From Carposina sasakii (taxonomy: Eukaryota; Arthropoda; Insecta; Lepidoptera; Carposinidae), in NCBI GenBank assembly GCA_014607495.2, contig CP053159.1, positions 13,833,501 through 13,897,500 on the forward strand: a stretch of DNA of 64,000 nt, read 5' to 3'. The position numbers were made by a program, and so were the translations under genes. Shown in pieces: positions 54,301 to 64,000 of this stretch. The first letter of the stretch is position 1, and every line of letters starts with the position of its first letter. The notes below the pieces were generated by a model. The model did not search any database and was not told where the DNA came from. It saw only the letters and a list, made by a program, of their open reading frames with translations.

Positions 54301-57300
54301 TTGATGGTTTTAAACCATTGGTTAATGCACCGAGCGGGAAAGTGCAAGTGCTAAACACTCACAACCTGCACCGATTGCCGAGAAAGTTTAGCGGGAAACT
54401 TAATTAAACAGGATGTAAGTAATGAAAATCTAGCTATGAAGATAATTAATACTATCAAGAGCCGTTTGATTAAATATGAAGTAGATAAGTACATAGGTAA
54501 TATAAAGGCAAATGATTACTTTATACCCGACTGGCAAGGGTCGCTATTGTTGGAATATAATGCCCCTCATGACGATATAAAATAATTATGGTGGATACTG
54601 TAACAAAGCATACAATATGGCGTTCGTGTAGTTTAGTTCGACGTGAACAGACCACAATCTCTATATGCTTGTAATTTCGCAGTTTCTTGATTTGTTGGAA
54701 GTTACTACGGTTATAATAATATTCACACGTCACGTCATTCAAGGATTCTTTATTTACAAACAGTAACATAAAATATTCGCACATGCAACGTGGGAACGCA
54801 TGCTTGAGTAGTTATCATGGTTGAATAAACTCATTCTGTAAGAGTTGTTTATCCATTGCGGTTGGGATGCTTGAATTCAAGACACAATCTAAATTCCTCG
54901 GTTCTCCGATAAACGTTAAAATGTTCATATTTTACCTATACGTTCAAATTTTTAACTGATCTTGACTATTTTTGATTATTTTTGTAATCGATGGTCTATC
55001 AAACATACAAGTGATTTTTGGTCGTCAACGTTCCCGAAAACTACGGAACCTCATCATCACGATCATTTTTCTCCATGGAAGCATAGCTGGGAAGTGTCTA
55101 GTTTCCAAAATATTAGGGTCCAAAGTTGAGTAAATAGACTGCGTTTTTCTGCATAAATGCACCTTGACGCGTGTAGCAATATTTTTTCACGAGAAATAAT
55201 TAATATCTGTCTATGAAAAAACTAGCATAAACACTGGACACTATAAATTTCGCCCGATCATGTAATAAAAAAAAATAAAAAAAATTTACATCATTACCCA
55301 GCATTTTTTTTGGCATAAACTTACTTTATTTGATGTATAGAGTACGTACCCCTCGTTAAGGGTGGCAACGAAAAAATAACCTGTATATGTAATATAATAT
55401 CTTGGTTGATGACTTATGTTGGTTTATAATGCCCGCCGTCCCTAGAATGCATCAGATGTACTTCTTTACGTAAGAAAGAATGAATGATGAGCTAGCAACA
55501 AAATTATTGATCTTTCAAATTTTCCCCTCTAGTCTCACCGTGCCTGCCTGTAGATGCTTCAAGTATGACGATCGTTAGAGAGTAAGTATATTCTTTGAAA
55601 ATCATCAAGTTTTCTGGTATATCACACTAAATAACAATAAAGCATATTACACTATTAGTGAGTATTTAAACGATAAAATAATGGATGTAACATAGTTTTG
55701 TAATTTTGTAATTTGTTTGTGACGTGATATCTGAAAATGTTTTGGTAATTTTAATAAAGAAAGTATGTACTCAATGTGATATAACAATGTAATGGTGGTG
55801 GTATTTAAAATAATCTGTGACATTTTAATTAATTTTGCATAATGTTTATTATTATATTACTGTTGTTAATTAGCTAAGTATAATACAAATTGTTTTATCA
55901 ATTATTTTTAAGAACACGAAATTTTTGCATGCCGGCAAAATAAGAGACTACTAAAGCAAACTAACACCAACTTCACCTTATTTTGTGCAAATAAAGTATT
56001 TTGAATTTGAATCAAGATCTTGGCTCTTAAATTAGTTAGTAGGTACAGTGACTAAGTACATCTTTCGGCATTGTGGCAATATAGAACTCAATGTAGGTAA
56101 AGCAATATGCATCAGGCCGTTGACTTGTAACTGCTACATTGCCTATAATTATAAAAGCGACATGAGCGAGAATATGCGGGTACTTTGTGTGACTCGGTTA
56201 GAATTATGACAGTAACGCCATATTCGCAATATTTACGACTCACGAGCTGTGCTGAGTTTGCATACCTACTTCCGACGAGATAATATATATCGAAGGTGAA
56301 AGAAAAAGCGGTGATAGCCCAGTGGTTAAGACGTACACCTTCCACCCGGGAGGCGTAAGTTCGATCCCAGTCACGGGCCTGTACCAATGAATTTATTTCA
56401 TGGACACATTTTGATGTTGTAAAATTGACACTTAGCTCGTGCCTCGGAAAGCACGTAAAACTGTTAGTCCTGCGCCTGATCTCTCTCCGGTCGTGTCGGC
56501 TTTCCGTCCCATCGGACTATGAGAGTAAAGGAATAGAGAGTGCATCTGTGTTTACACACACACTTGTGCACTATATCTCCTGCGTACCTGACCAATCTCC
56601 GTAGAGATTGGTCGCCTTGGCCGAAATACGGTCGGAGTTCATCATCATCATCGAAGGTATAATTATGTCGACTGTTGTGTGAATCACCGTCGAAAGTAGA
56701 ATATTTATGTGACCTACAAACACGTCAGCTTAGCCTAATCATATTTATACCAAAGTTTTTTTGTAGGTAGGTACACTTCACAACTGAGTCCTAAATATCC
56801 CTGAGGTACGAGTATGTGTTGTGGGTATTAAGTATGCAAAACGGTACGACTGTAATAATTATAGAAACATCCATGCCCGATACCAAGATCTGAACCTAGA
56901 AATTTGGCGCGACAGAAAAATGGCGCCGCTGGCAGGGTCACTCACTACCAACTACACTAATTGGCCGTTAAGTACTCGTAATACAACTTACCATCTCGAA
57001 GCACGGTGATGGGCAGGGTGTCATCACCGCCGGCGTACCCGTGGATGATGAGGATGGTCTCGTGTGAGGGCTCCCAGCTGCTCTGCCGCAGCCAGTCCTC
57101 TTCGAACAGGTCTACCTGGAAATAGACTTTGTTTATAGGTTCATTCGAAATTTCATCCCATTCGCATTAATGGGGATAAAATGGACTTCTAAATTTTGCA
57201 CGGACAGCAGCCGTCAGCTAGCCTATAGTGTCACATTTATTTTAATATATTTAGTCCGTAATTTGTATCTACTTTACATGAATGTGCTGAATTGGAGCTT

Positions 57301-60300
57301 CATTAAAATACGTCAGCTGCATCTGCTTGCGTGCATGTCGTAAGAGTCGACTATGGAACTCGGGCATTCTCTCAGGCTAAGCTAGCATTTGTTACTGGTC
57401 ATTTACATATGTCTGCGCTATGCTAAATACTGTGGGATCCTTTATTATCCTGCAGACTGCTTCCGACCGGTCGGAGTGGAGGTTGTTGGGGGAGGCCTAT
57501 GTCCAACAGTGGACTTCTCAGGGCTGTAAATGATGATGATGATAATCCTGCAGTACTGGCTACCATTTCGGGATCGCAGTCCGGTGTATATGTATGTATG
57601 TATCATATGAACAGTTGTCAATGCTCCTTAGATATTCATGAGACATGCCTATAAACATGGGTCAGTCGAAAAACTAGGACAGAACACAATCAGTTTTGGC
57701 TTAACAAGGACTATTTCGATCAGGTTTGCCGTACAATACATTGTTGCCGATGGAGACCTTCACTTTAGCTGGTGGAATGCGCACAGGGTACCGCTACTCG
57801 TCCTCGGGGACACCGCTTATTGGTAGGCAGTATAGTGACTGTCGTGCATATTGTTAAGGTGTCATAAGTTCCATAGCACTCATCAAATAGGTCTGTCTAA
57901 AAGACAAACCTCATTTACATAACATTTTCTTGCCTCTTGCATACAATTTTATTGAAGCAGCAAATTAGTGCCAATTTCTAAAATGCTTTTTTTACACATT
58001 GTTAAGTTTTTACAACCGTAAATAATAATAATAATCAATAAATTGCTCTTGAATGTTCAAGAAGATTTTAGAGACTGGTGTTTGTAGAGACTGGTGTTTC
58101 TAACATGCGCGGAGTAGCTACAAGATCATATCATGTAAATATTATTACCACAGTGGATGCGTTCTGTGGTCTTAGGTAGGCCTAAGATAAAGATACATTA
58201 GTTTTCCATCGAGGTTCGCCATCAACACGTTTTCTCCAATAAGAAACCTTTATTTCCGCGCGTTCGTCAAGTCGCGTAATAGAGTTTTAACCGCTATCGG
58301 TGGGAGTGCGTTGCGACAACGAGCATCGATGCCAAACGATGTTACATTGGCTGAGTACCCTGGTTAATACAAACTCAGCCCGTATCCTGTGCTTTTCCTT
58401 TGACGTCACCGTAAGACGAATTTTTTGGGAGACTCACTGTATTGTTTCAAACCAGTTGCGCTATGTTCTTATCTCATATTAATTACCGCTGTCTAATTTG
58501 TACTTTGTGAAACAGTGCTCGCAATATAAAACTGCGTCCTTATCAGCATACAATGAAATAATGGCGCAAAATATCAACATTGTACAGGTTGCTTAGGTAT
58601 GCTGCGATAAAAAAAGATAATCGACAAGTTATAGAAACACATCCGCGGACACGTAGGTATCGTATTAATTACCAATTGTCTATGTTAGTAAGATGTTGTA
58701 CTCGTAGATAGAGTAGTTTCCATTACATTTGATTACAAAGTATCGCGCCATATGTTTTGATATATACATATATCCCATAGTGGTAGGCAGAGACTACAGA
58801 TCTCCATTTAGTACGTTTCAAACATACCTCTTTCGCCTCATCCACATTCATTATATTCTTCATACATGCTCGCCGGTTTCGGGTGCTCTTGAGTAGCCCT
58901 TTTTTAGCACATCCCCAATTTGTTCTATGTAGGTTCGTCTAGGGCGACCTCTCCCTATGGTTATATGTTATGATATTTAGTTATATTATTGGTTTGATTT
59001 AACAACCACTGAACTTTTACGACCGTAAATACGCACTTGACCGGTTGTTCTCTTATCTATAGCAAACGGACCAGCGGGGATCAACGTCTGCAAATCGTCG
59101 CCAACCTACTCGCATTTAAAAAGCACAATGTCAGTTCTCATAATTATAGACAGCAAGCAGTTTTACTTGTTCAAGTGCGAAATAGTTGATATTCAGCCGG
59201 CGCATGCGTAACGGCCGACCTGCGCGTGCGCCGCACAGCTGACGGTTCTGACCGTGGACTGCTTTTCTTTTCAGGGTTCCACAGAACGCATTAAACAAAG
59301 AAAAATAAATTGGGCATACCTAAAATCTTGAATGTGACAATAGTTAAAAATTTCTATAAGAAAGGGGGTAGACTATAATAAAGCGTACATAAGTATAACA
59401 AGTACGCATTGATTCCTAAAATTTCAAAATATGTAGTCATTAGGTATACTAAAATCTATCAATCCCTAAAACTGAATACTCAACCATTTTACGACCAATC
59501 TGTGTATGTAGTAGAACAGTAACTCATTACCAAATCGGGCATTGCATATTTTCATTGCAATTAGCAAAAACTTGTTTTCGTGGACAAGTAAACAATTAAT
59601 TGTTACGCTAGGTTAGGTAGAATAGTCACCTACCTTTTTATGAATGAAAAAATGTGTGACTGCTTGAAGTAACTGTACCTCACAGTTTCGTGTAAATTAT
59701 AATTATTATGTGATATAAAAAAACTAATAAGTAAGTATAATACACTATTTAAATCAAATTTTAAAATAAATCTAAGCCTATGCGCCTGAGGGTTCTAAGT
59801 ACGAGTATCGAGGTTCTATGAATAATGCAGGCGGTAAAGATTTCTCTGACCGAACTGCAAATAATTCGTTGCATCCTCAGATAAAGTATTTGTATATTTT
59901 TCCTTTTGATATTATATAAAAAGGGTTTTAATTTGGACGAAAATAACCGACTGTATTTTTAGAGGTCAATATAAATTCACTGAACCTATACATCATACTG
60001 TATTTTTACCAGAAAAAGTTATGTAAGGTTTTCGACACGGACATAGTTTTTTATTTTATCTGATATTTTAATGCACATTATACCTATAATTGTTAAAGTT
60101 ATTATGATATCTACATTTCAAGGCGCATTGGCGCAAGCTGTAATACTTTGTAATATGGTTATAAATAAATAAATAGTAGGTACCATTAATCATCATGATT
60201 TCAGCCGTTACGTCCACTGCTGAACAAAGGCCAACAACCTGTACTGCAACTTGTTAGAAGCGGCCTGCATCCAGCAGATACCTGTTGTCTGACAAGAATA

Positions 60301-61994
60301 TAATTTGTTTGAATATTACACACACACGGACAGCAACAACATAGAACAAGACAATAGATATAGGTAGACACAATAGAAAAGAGTAGATAAACTGGTAAGA
60401 GCAGACATGTAAAGAAGAACAGTGACAAGAAGAACTGAGCACCCTTTTTGGAGATGAGCACTAGGTCGTCTGTCCATTAGTTAAATACTTACAACTTTCT
60501 TCTCAGGTTCAGCTTCGGTGTACAGATGTAGCTTCAGGTCGGGATCAGGACAGGGCTCCCGCTCCCGGCGCCACACGCAGTCCTCGAAGGTGGCGTTGCT
60601 GAAGCCGTCGTTGTGGAGGAATAGGGCTTCTTTGATCGGATGCCGCTGGGCTGGAACACCTGGGAAAAATAGCGTCTGTTTCAAAAATGGTTTTAGTAAT
60701 CTTTGAAGGACTAAACAGAATCGTTAAACACGTGAAAACATATAAGAAATTCACCCTTTCTGATGGGGCAGGAGACAGGTATAATGGTTTCTTTTTTGTG
60801 ATTACAATTCCAATGACAGATTCCAATGCCGACAAAAGAATAGAGATCGTTACGGCCAGCTTAGTTTTAGCGTAGGTAATCCAGAGAATTACACATGAAA
60901 TAAGATTTTTATCTCCAAACAATATTGTATGTTTCCAACATCTTTTACCTACATCTTTCCCAGATCGTCAAAAAATAATAATACATCTTATTGAAGACAT
61001 ATTCAACATGTATTCAACTGACTGAAGTAGGTAAGTCTAATATCTGCCTATGTACTTAGGTACTGTATATGACATCGTCATATTTACATATTGGAAAGTA
61101 TCATTTTGTTTACAAACCTCCTCACAATTAGTTAAACATTAAAACTGCTATTACCCTCCAGATCTAAATATTTCGTAATCGCATTTAAATTCAATGTTTT
61201 TCTGTGAAAGTTGCATTAAATTTACATGACTTGGTAATTGTTACATTGACGGGTGCATACATATGTAACTTATGTTATGGGGGTACCTACATAATTGACA
61301 ATAAAACTTGTGGATATTTACTGATTCCGCTATAGTTATGGCCAGTTAAAAATAATGAATGGCTACCAAGTTCGTACGAAAGTACACCAAGTTTTAATAA
61401 TACCTATCTATTAATGATTCTAACCCTAACTTCATAACATATCTTTACTTCAAGATGTCAAGTGACATTTGTAATTTAATTAGGTAGATATTATAGAAAA
61501 GTCTGACTTTAACTCAGACTTCAAGCTCGAGTTAAGATGATCGATTTATATTGAGTTGTTAAAATAAACTCACGAGACGAGACAAGACTGATTTATCTTA
61601 GCTCTACTTGTGGAAACAGCGGAAAATTACTTCGATGCACAGATTCGATGTTACGAGAGGCGTCAAACATTAGACATCAACGCGTTGCATACTTTTAATT
61701 TTTACATAATTATATAAAAAACAATGTACCCTACTATCTTATATAATGCGGCTTAGAGTGTAAGGAGTCTAGTTAAAACATGAAATTATTATAAAATTAT
61801 TATAATCTAGATTTTTTAAATTTAGTAAGTAGAGCTGTTTATTATGACACTATTTCATAGTCCTGACTGTTTTTAATTAAATAATTACATTTTACAAGGT
61901 ACAAACATAATATTCACATACCATTAACAAACGTAAGGGCGACCAACACGCGGTAGAACATTGCGAAATCGCGCGGGTGCTGCGCGCGCGCCAT
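51380..61994 (-). CDS. Secreted lipase, pancreatic-lipase family
   Basis: Seven exons on the minus strand: 61994-61922, 60659-60493, 57115-56992, 54069-53824, 53215-53033, 52587-52428 and 51584-51380. Phases agree; 1158 nt, 385 aa. The start is at 61994 or the in-frame ATG at 61961, which gives a cleaner signal peptide ([14 protein letters not shown]). The oxyanion-side loop is [10 protein letters not shown]. The catalytic triad is complete: Ser182 in VGHSLGAH, Asp206 in GLDPARP (whole only if exon 5 starts at 53215) and His271 in CSHIWS. Cysteines typical of the family follow (DFCLNGG, PYCEDT, CRR..C). Lipases of this family hydrolyse acylglycerols or phospholipids outside the cell; the substrate is not deducible. 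The insert [16 protein letters not shown] fits insect members. Exon 6 ends inside a tandem array that copies its tail and donor (52103-52505). Confidence 0.9.
52103..52505 (-). repeat. Four tandem copies of a lipase exon tail plus splice donor
   Basis: The unit is 98-100 bp. On the gene strand each copy contains the coding tail of exon 6 (GCGCTGTTCCGTGCGCGTGC through GGCCGCGCCCCTGAC), the donor GTGAGT and a short (AC)n tract ending ACAGACACACGG. Donor GTs fall at 52427-52426, 52329-52328, 52231-52230 and 52131-52130. Only the first is needed for a continuous frame into exon 7. The others lie in intron 6. Copies differ by a few bases, so the expansion is recent or kept homogeneous. Confidence 0.93.
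53290..53375 (-). mobile_element. 3' fragment of the CCAGCAGTGGACTGCAATAG repeat, inverted
   Basis: ATCAGCCTATTGCAGTCCAC, TGCTGGACGTAGGCCTCTCC and CACGCCACAAGGCTAC. Located in lipase intron 4, 75 bases upstream (on the gene strand) of exon 5. Confidence 0.6.
55007..55384. mobile_element. MITE, ACAGGGTGWTTTTT family, copy 4 (378 bp)
   Basis: ACAAGTGATTTTTGGTCGTC opens and AAAAATAACCTGTATA closes the copy. The length equals the copy at 17169-17546 in inverted orientation. GGAAGTGTCTAGTTTCCAAA and ATAATTAATATCTGTCTATG are shared. In lipase intron 3. Confidence 0.85.
56309..56652 (+). mobile_element. tRNA-derived SINE (GTGATAGCCCARTGG family), copy 2, full length
   Basis: A-box-like GGTGATAGCCCAGTGGTTAA, B-box GTTCGATCCCA, body with GCTCGTGCCTCGGAAAGCAC and CTTTCCGTCCCATCGGACTA, and a (ATC)n tail. 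About 344 bp. In lipase intron 3. Confidence 0.8.
56762..56965 (-). mobile_element. SINE-B, copy 4
   Basis: CACTTCACAACTGAGTCCTA, TGTTGTGGGTATTAAG, TATAGAAACATCCATGCCCG and a decayed B-box region ending near CACTAATTGGCCGTTAAG. It ends 27 bases short of lipase exon 3, near that exon's splice donor. Confidence 0.6.
57116..60492 (-). other. Lipase intron 2
   Basis: 3.4 kb. Holds a SINE-D copy (57455-57545, ending TGATGATGATGATAATCC), the dispersed word GTGCATGTCGTAAGAGTCGA (57335), a repeat-like block near 58860-58960 (TCGTCTAGGGCGACCTCTCC) and another SINE-like block at 60190-60290. No exon fits the splice phases here. Confidence 0.5.
57455..57545 (+). mobile_element. SINE-D copy (3' part)
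   Basis: CTTCCGACCGGTCGGAGTGG, GGGGGAGGCCTATGTCCAAC and CTCAGGGCTGTAAATGATGA, with an (ATG)n tail. Reverse complement of 42145-42290. Confidence 0.65.
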
Positions 61995-62164
61995 CCTTGC
62001 CGGTCACTAACTGTGTGCGCATGCGCAAGGAGCCAGGAGGGGCGCGATCACGCATTACTGTACACCACCGTCTCCTGGCAAGCAATACTGAACAGTATTT
62101 TCAGGATATTGAGTGCATTGTAGAATAATGTGGTATAGTTATTTGTTAGCACGTACATACATAT
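61995..62164 (-). promoter_or_regulatory. Upstream region of the lipase gene
   Basis: A short GC-rich patch (about 61980-62070, GTGTGCGCATGCGCAAGGAG) directly before the first exon, followed by a MITE at 62165. No TATA box was identified. The MITE therefore lies about 170 bases upstream of the start codon. Confidence 0.35.
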
Positions 62165-62426
62165 ACAGGGTGTAACAAAAAGGGTATGTTAAGCGAAAAG
62201 CTATGTGAAAAGCCCACTGTAGAGAACCTCTTCTGAAAATTTGAGACTCGGAATCATATGTTTATTTTTTCCAATAGTATGGAGAATTTTTAAATATCTC
62301 AGGAATTTTTATACAATCTTGAAAAATAAACATGTGATTTCTAGTCTTAAAATTTGTGGATAGGTTCACTACAGTGGGCTACTCACATAGCTTTTCGCTT
62401 AACATACCCTTTTTGTTACACCCTGT
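62165..62426. mobile_element. MITE, ACAGGGTGTAACAAAA family, copy 6
   Basis: ACAGGGTGTAACAAAAAGGG and the same in inverse at the other end (262 bp, perfect over 20 bases), in TATA sequence. The best-preserved copy in the window. Confidence 0.9.
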
Positions 62427-62434
62427 ATACACAC

Positions 62435-62545
62435 ATAAGTTGAGATGTACAAGTTCGGTTAGTAGTGACAGGTGGTCAGCCCATCGCCTACAAAACACCA
62501 AGACCCTCTTGTCCCTCTACTGACTTGTACAGTTTGCCCGGGAAG
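62435..62545. repeat. SINE-like block (ACTTGTACAGTATGCCC family)
   Basis: AGTTCGGTTAGTAGTGACAG, GGTCAGCCCATCGCCTACAA and CTACTGACTTGTACAGTTTG match 12300-12430. Confidence 0.6.
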
Positions 62546-62756
62546 AGAAGCAGTAGTATTATACGTTTTTTTTCACTCTCAGAGCAGCATAGAAGATATA
62601 CGTACAATTGACATCTAATTCGGTTTTAAGTTTTGTAGAGCTACAAATAAACGCATATAGAGCCAAATATTTCAAGATTTGTGAGAAAGTCATACTTTTC
62701 ATGATGAGTTTTTATTCTTAATATTTATTGCATATGCAGGTACACACAAAAAATAT

Positions 62757-63137
62757 TCAGGGTGATTTTTGGTCGTCAACGTTCCCGAAAACTACGGAAT
62801 CTCCTCATCATCACGATCATTTTTCTCCATGGAAGCATACCTGGGAAGTGTCTGGTTTCCAAAATATTAGGGTCCAAAGTTGAGTAAATAGACTGCGTTT
62901 TTCTGCATAAATGCACATAGACGCGCGTAGCAATGTTTTTACGAGAAATAATTAATATCTGTCTATTAAAAAACTAACATAAACACTAGACACTATTAAT
63001 TACGCCCGATCAAGTATGTAATAAAAATAAAAAACATTTTCCAGTTCAAATTTTCCTAGCTTTTTTTTTGGCATAAACTTACTTTATTTGATGTATTGAG
63101 TACGTTCGTTAAGGGTGGCAACGAAAAAACACCCTGA
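62757..63137. mobile_element. MITE, ACAGGGTGWTTTTT family, copy 5
   Basis: TTCAGGGTGATTTTTGGTCG opens and, inverted, TTCAGGGTGTTTTTTCGTTG closes it. TTCCCGAAAACTACGGAATC and the CTTACTTTATTTGATGTATT block are shared with 55007-55384. Confidence 0.88.
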
Positions 63138-64000
63138 ATATTACAGAGAAGAGATGTATGTACAATAACAAAAGCTTATCTCTAAGTCTTAATTACCTAA
63201 AAAATAAAATATCCTAAAATTTACAACAGCTTACTTGCCAACGCTACGTTTTGCCTCTCCCACGTTTTCAAAGGTTAGGTGTAACATACTATATGGGAAT
63301 CCTCTATGCCCATATAACTGTAATATTTTATAGTTAGTTACAAGAATGCCAACTCTACCTGCCCGAAAGGTATTTCAAGCGTGATCTTACAGACTTTATA
63401 GTCCTTTTTCAGATGTACCTAAATCATTATTTCTGGTTGTACCTATATGTCTATACATAAAAGCTCTCCCATGTCCTGTGTAGATTTTAGGTAAAAAATA
63501 GTAGTCTAGGTACCGTTGCAGCGTCTTACTTATTCCTTCGTTACTTTTATGTACTTACCTACCTAAGTAGGTATGTATACTTATGTAACTTTAACTTAAC
63601 TTATACGTTGATATTTTCTGGATCTCTTTTTTTTAAAAATTCTAGGTGGCCCAAGGTGTCCTAACATCAGTATTTCCTCGTGAAATAACTCTTATCAAAA
63701 TCGTTAATGTAAATGTCGGTGAAATGATTCGCTAATTAGATTTATACTCATCCATAAGCCACTACTATATAAAATCCCTTAGTATTTACGAAGTGTAACA
63801 TTGCACTTCCAAGTCAAGTTCATTCATGAACCACCTAGTACTATACGTACTAAACGGTTAGGTGTAAACAATTAATGGGCAATATTTGCTTTACTACGTC
63901 TACAACTTGAGTAAAGCAAGATAGAGGCAGGGCTACGAGAGTGAAGGGCTTCTTCTGAGTGTGAGTAGTCAAGTAGGCCCGCTCGCATTGCCGTGTGATA
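63138..64000. other. Intergenic, no gene seen
   Basis: AT-rich with TACCTACCTAAGTAGGTA-type runs near 63555. No open frame above about 60 codons has family resemblance, and no repeat family could be assigned. Confidence 0.45.

Overview
The window looks like lepidopteran (moth or butterfly) nuclear DNA. It is AT-rich, has GT-AG introns and short exons, is full of TACCTACC-type runs, and contains Helitron ends of the lepidopteran style (GC-rich hairpin, then CTAG), tRNA-derived SINEs and many short MITEs. This is inference from composition and repeat types; no species can be named.

Layout. 1-477 (minus): first exon(s) of a secreted or membrane protein that resembles the N-terminus of alpha2/delta-CACHD1 type proteins and runs off the window. 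0.5-27 kb: almost entirely mobile DNA. It includes a hAT MITE (2109-2605) and a deleted hAT element (3570-6188) carrying a decayed reverse-transcriptase insertion. It then holds a Russian-doll nest: a Helitron (6548-23477) split by a 16.1-kb terminal-inverted-repeat transposon (6992-23121, ATAT target duplication). That transposon encodes a DDE-like transposase (19776-22173, one frameshift). Its inferred 12.5-kb 5'-UTR intron has filled with other elements, including two inverted copies of a TTAA-flanked element (9928-13417 and 14373-18919) that form a giant palindrome.

27-64 kb: five host genes, all reconstructed exon by exon with consistent splice phases. They are a TOGARAM-like TOG-array microtubule protein (27170-35013, plus, 9 exons, 1168 aa), a TLC-domain protein like TLCD5/TMEM136 (36917-39852, plus, 4 exons, 246 aa), an RBM7-like RRM protein (40986-41700, minus, 2 exons, 198 aa), RBM42 (43257-49397, plus, 7 exons, 358 aa), and a secreted pancreatic-lipase-family lipase (51380-61994, minus, 7 exons, 385 aa, Ser-Asp-His triad intact). 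These do not form a functional cluster. RBM7 and RBM42 both act in nuclear RNA metabolism, but nothing in the sequence shows co-regulation.

The most unusual features are the nested 16-kb transposon with its palindrome and single-base frameshift; a fourfold tandem duplication of the tail of one lipase exon together with its splice donor; a possible internal promoter and first exon in the TOGARAM gene; and a MITE that abuts a TOGARAM splice donor. No CRISPR array, rRNA gene or genuine tRNA gene was seen.
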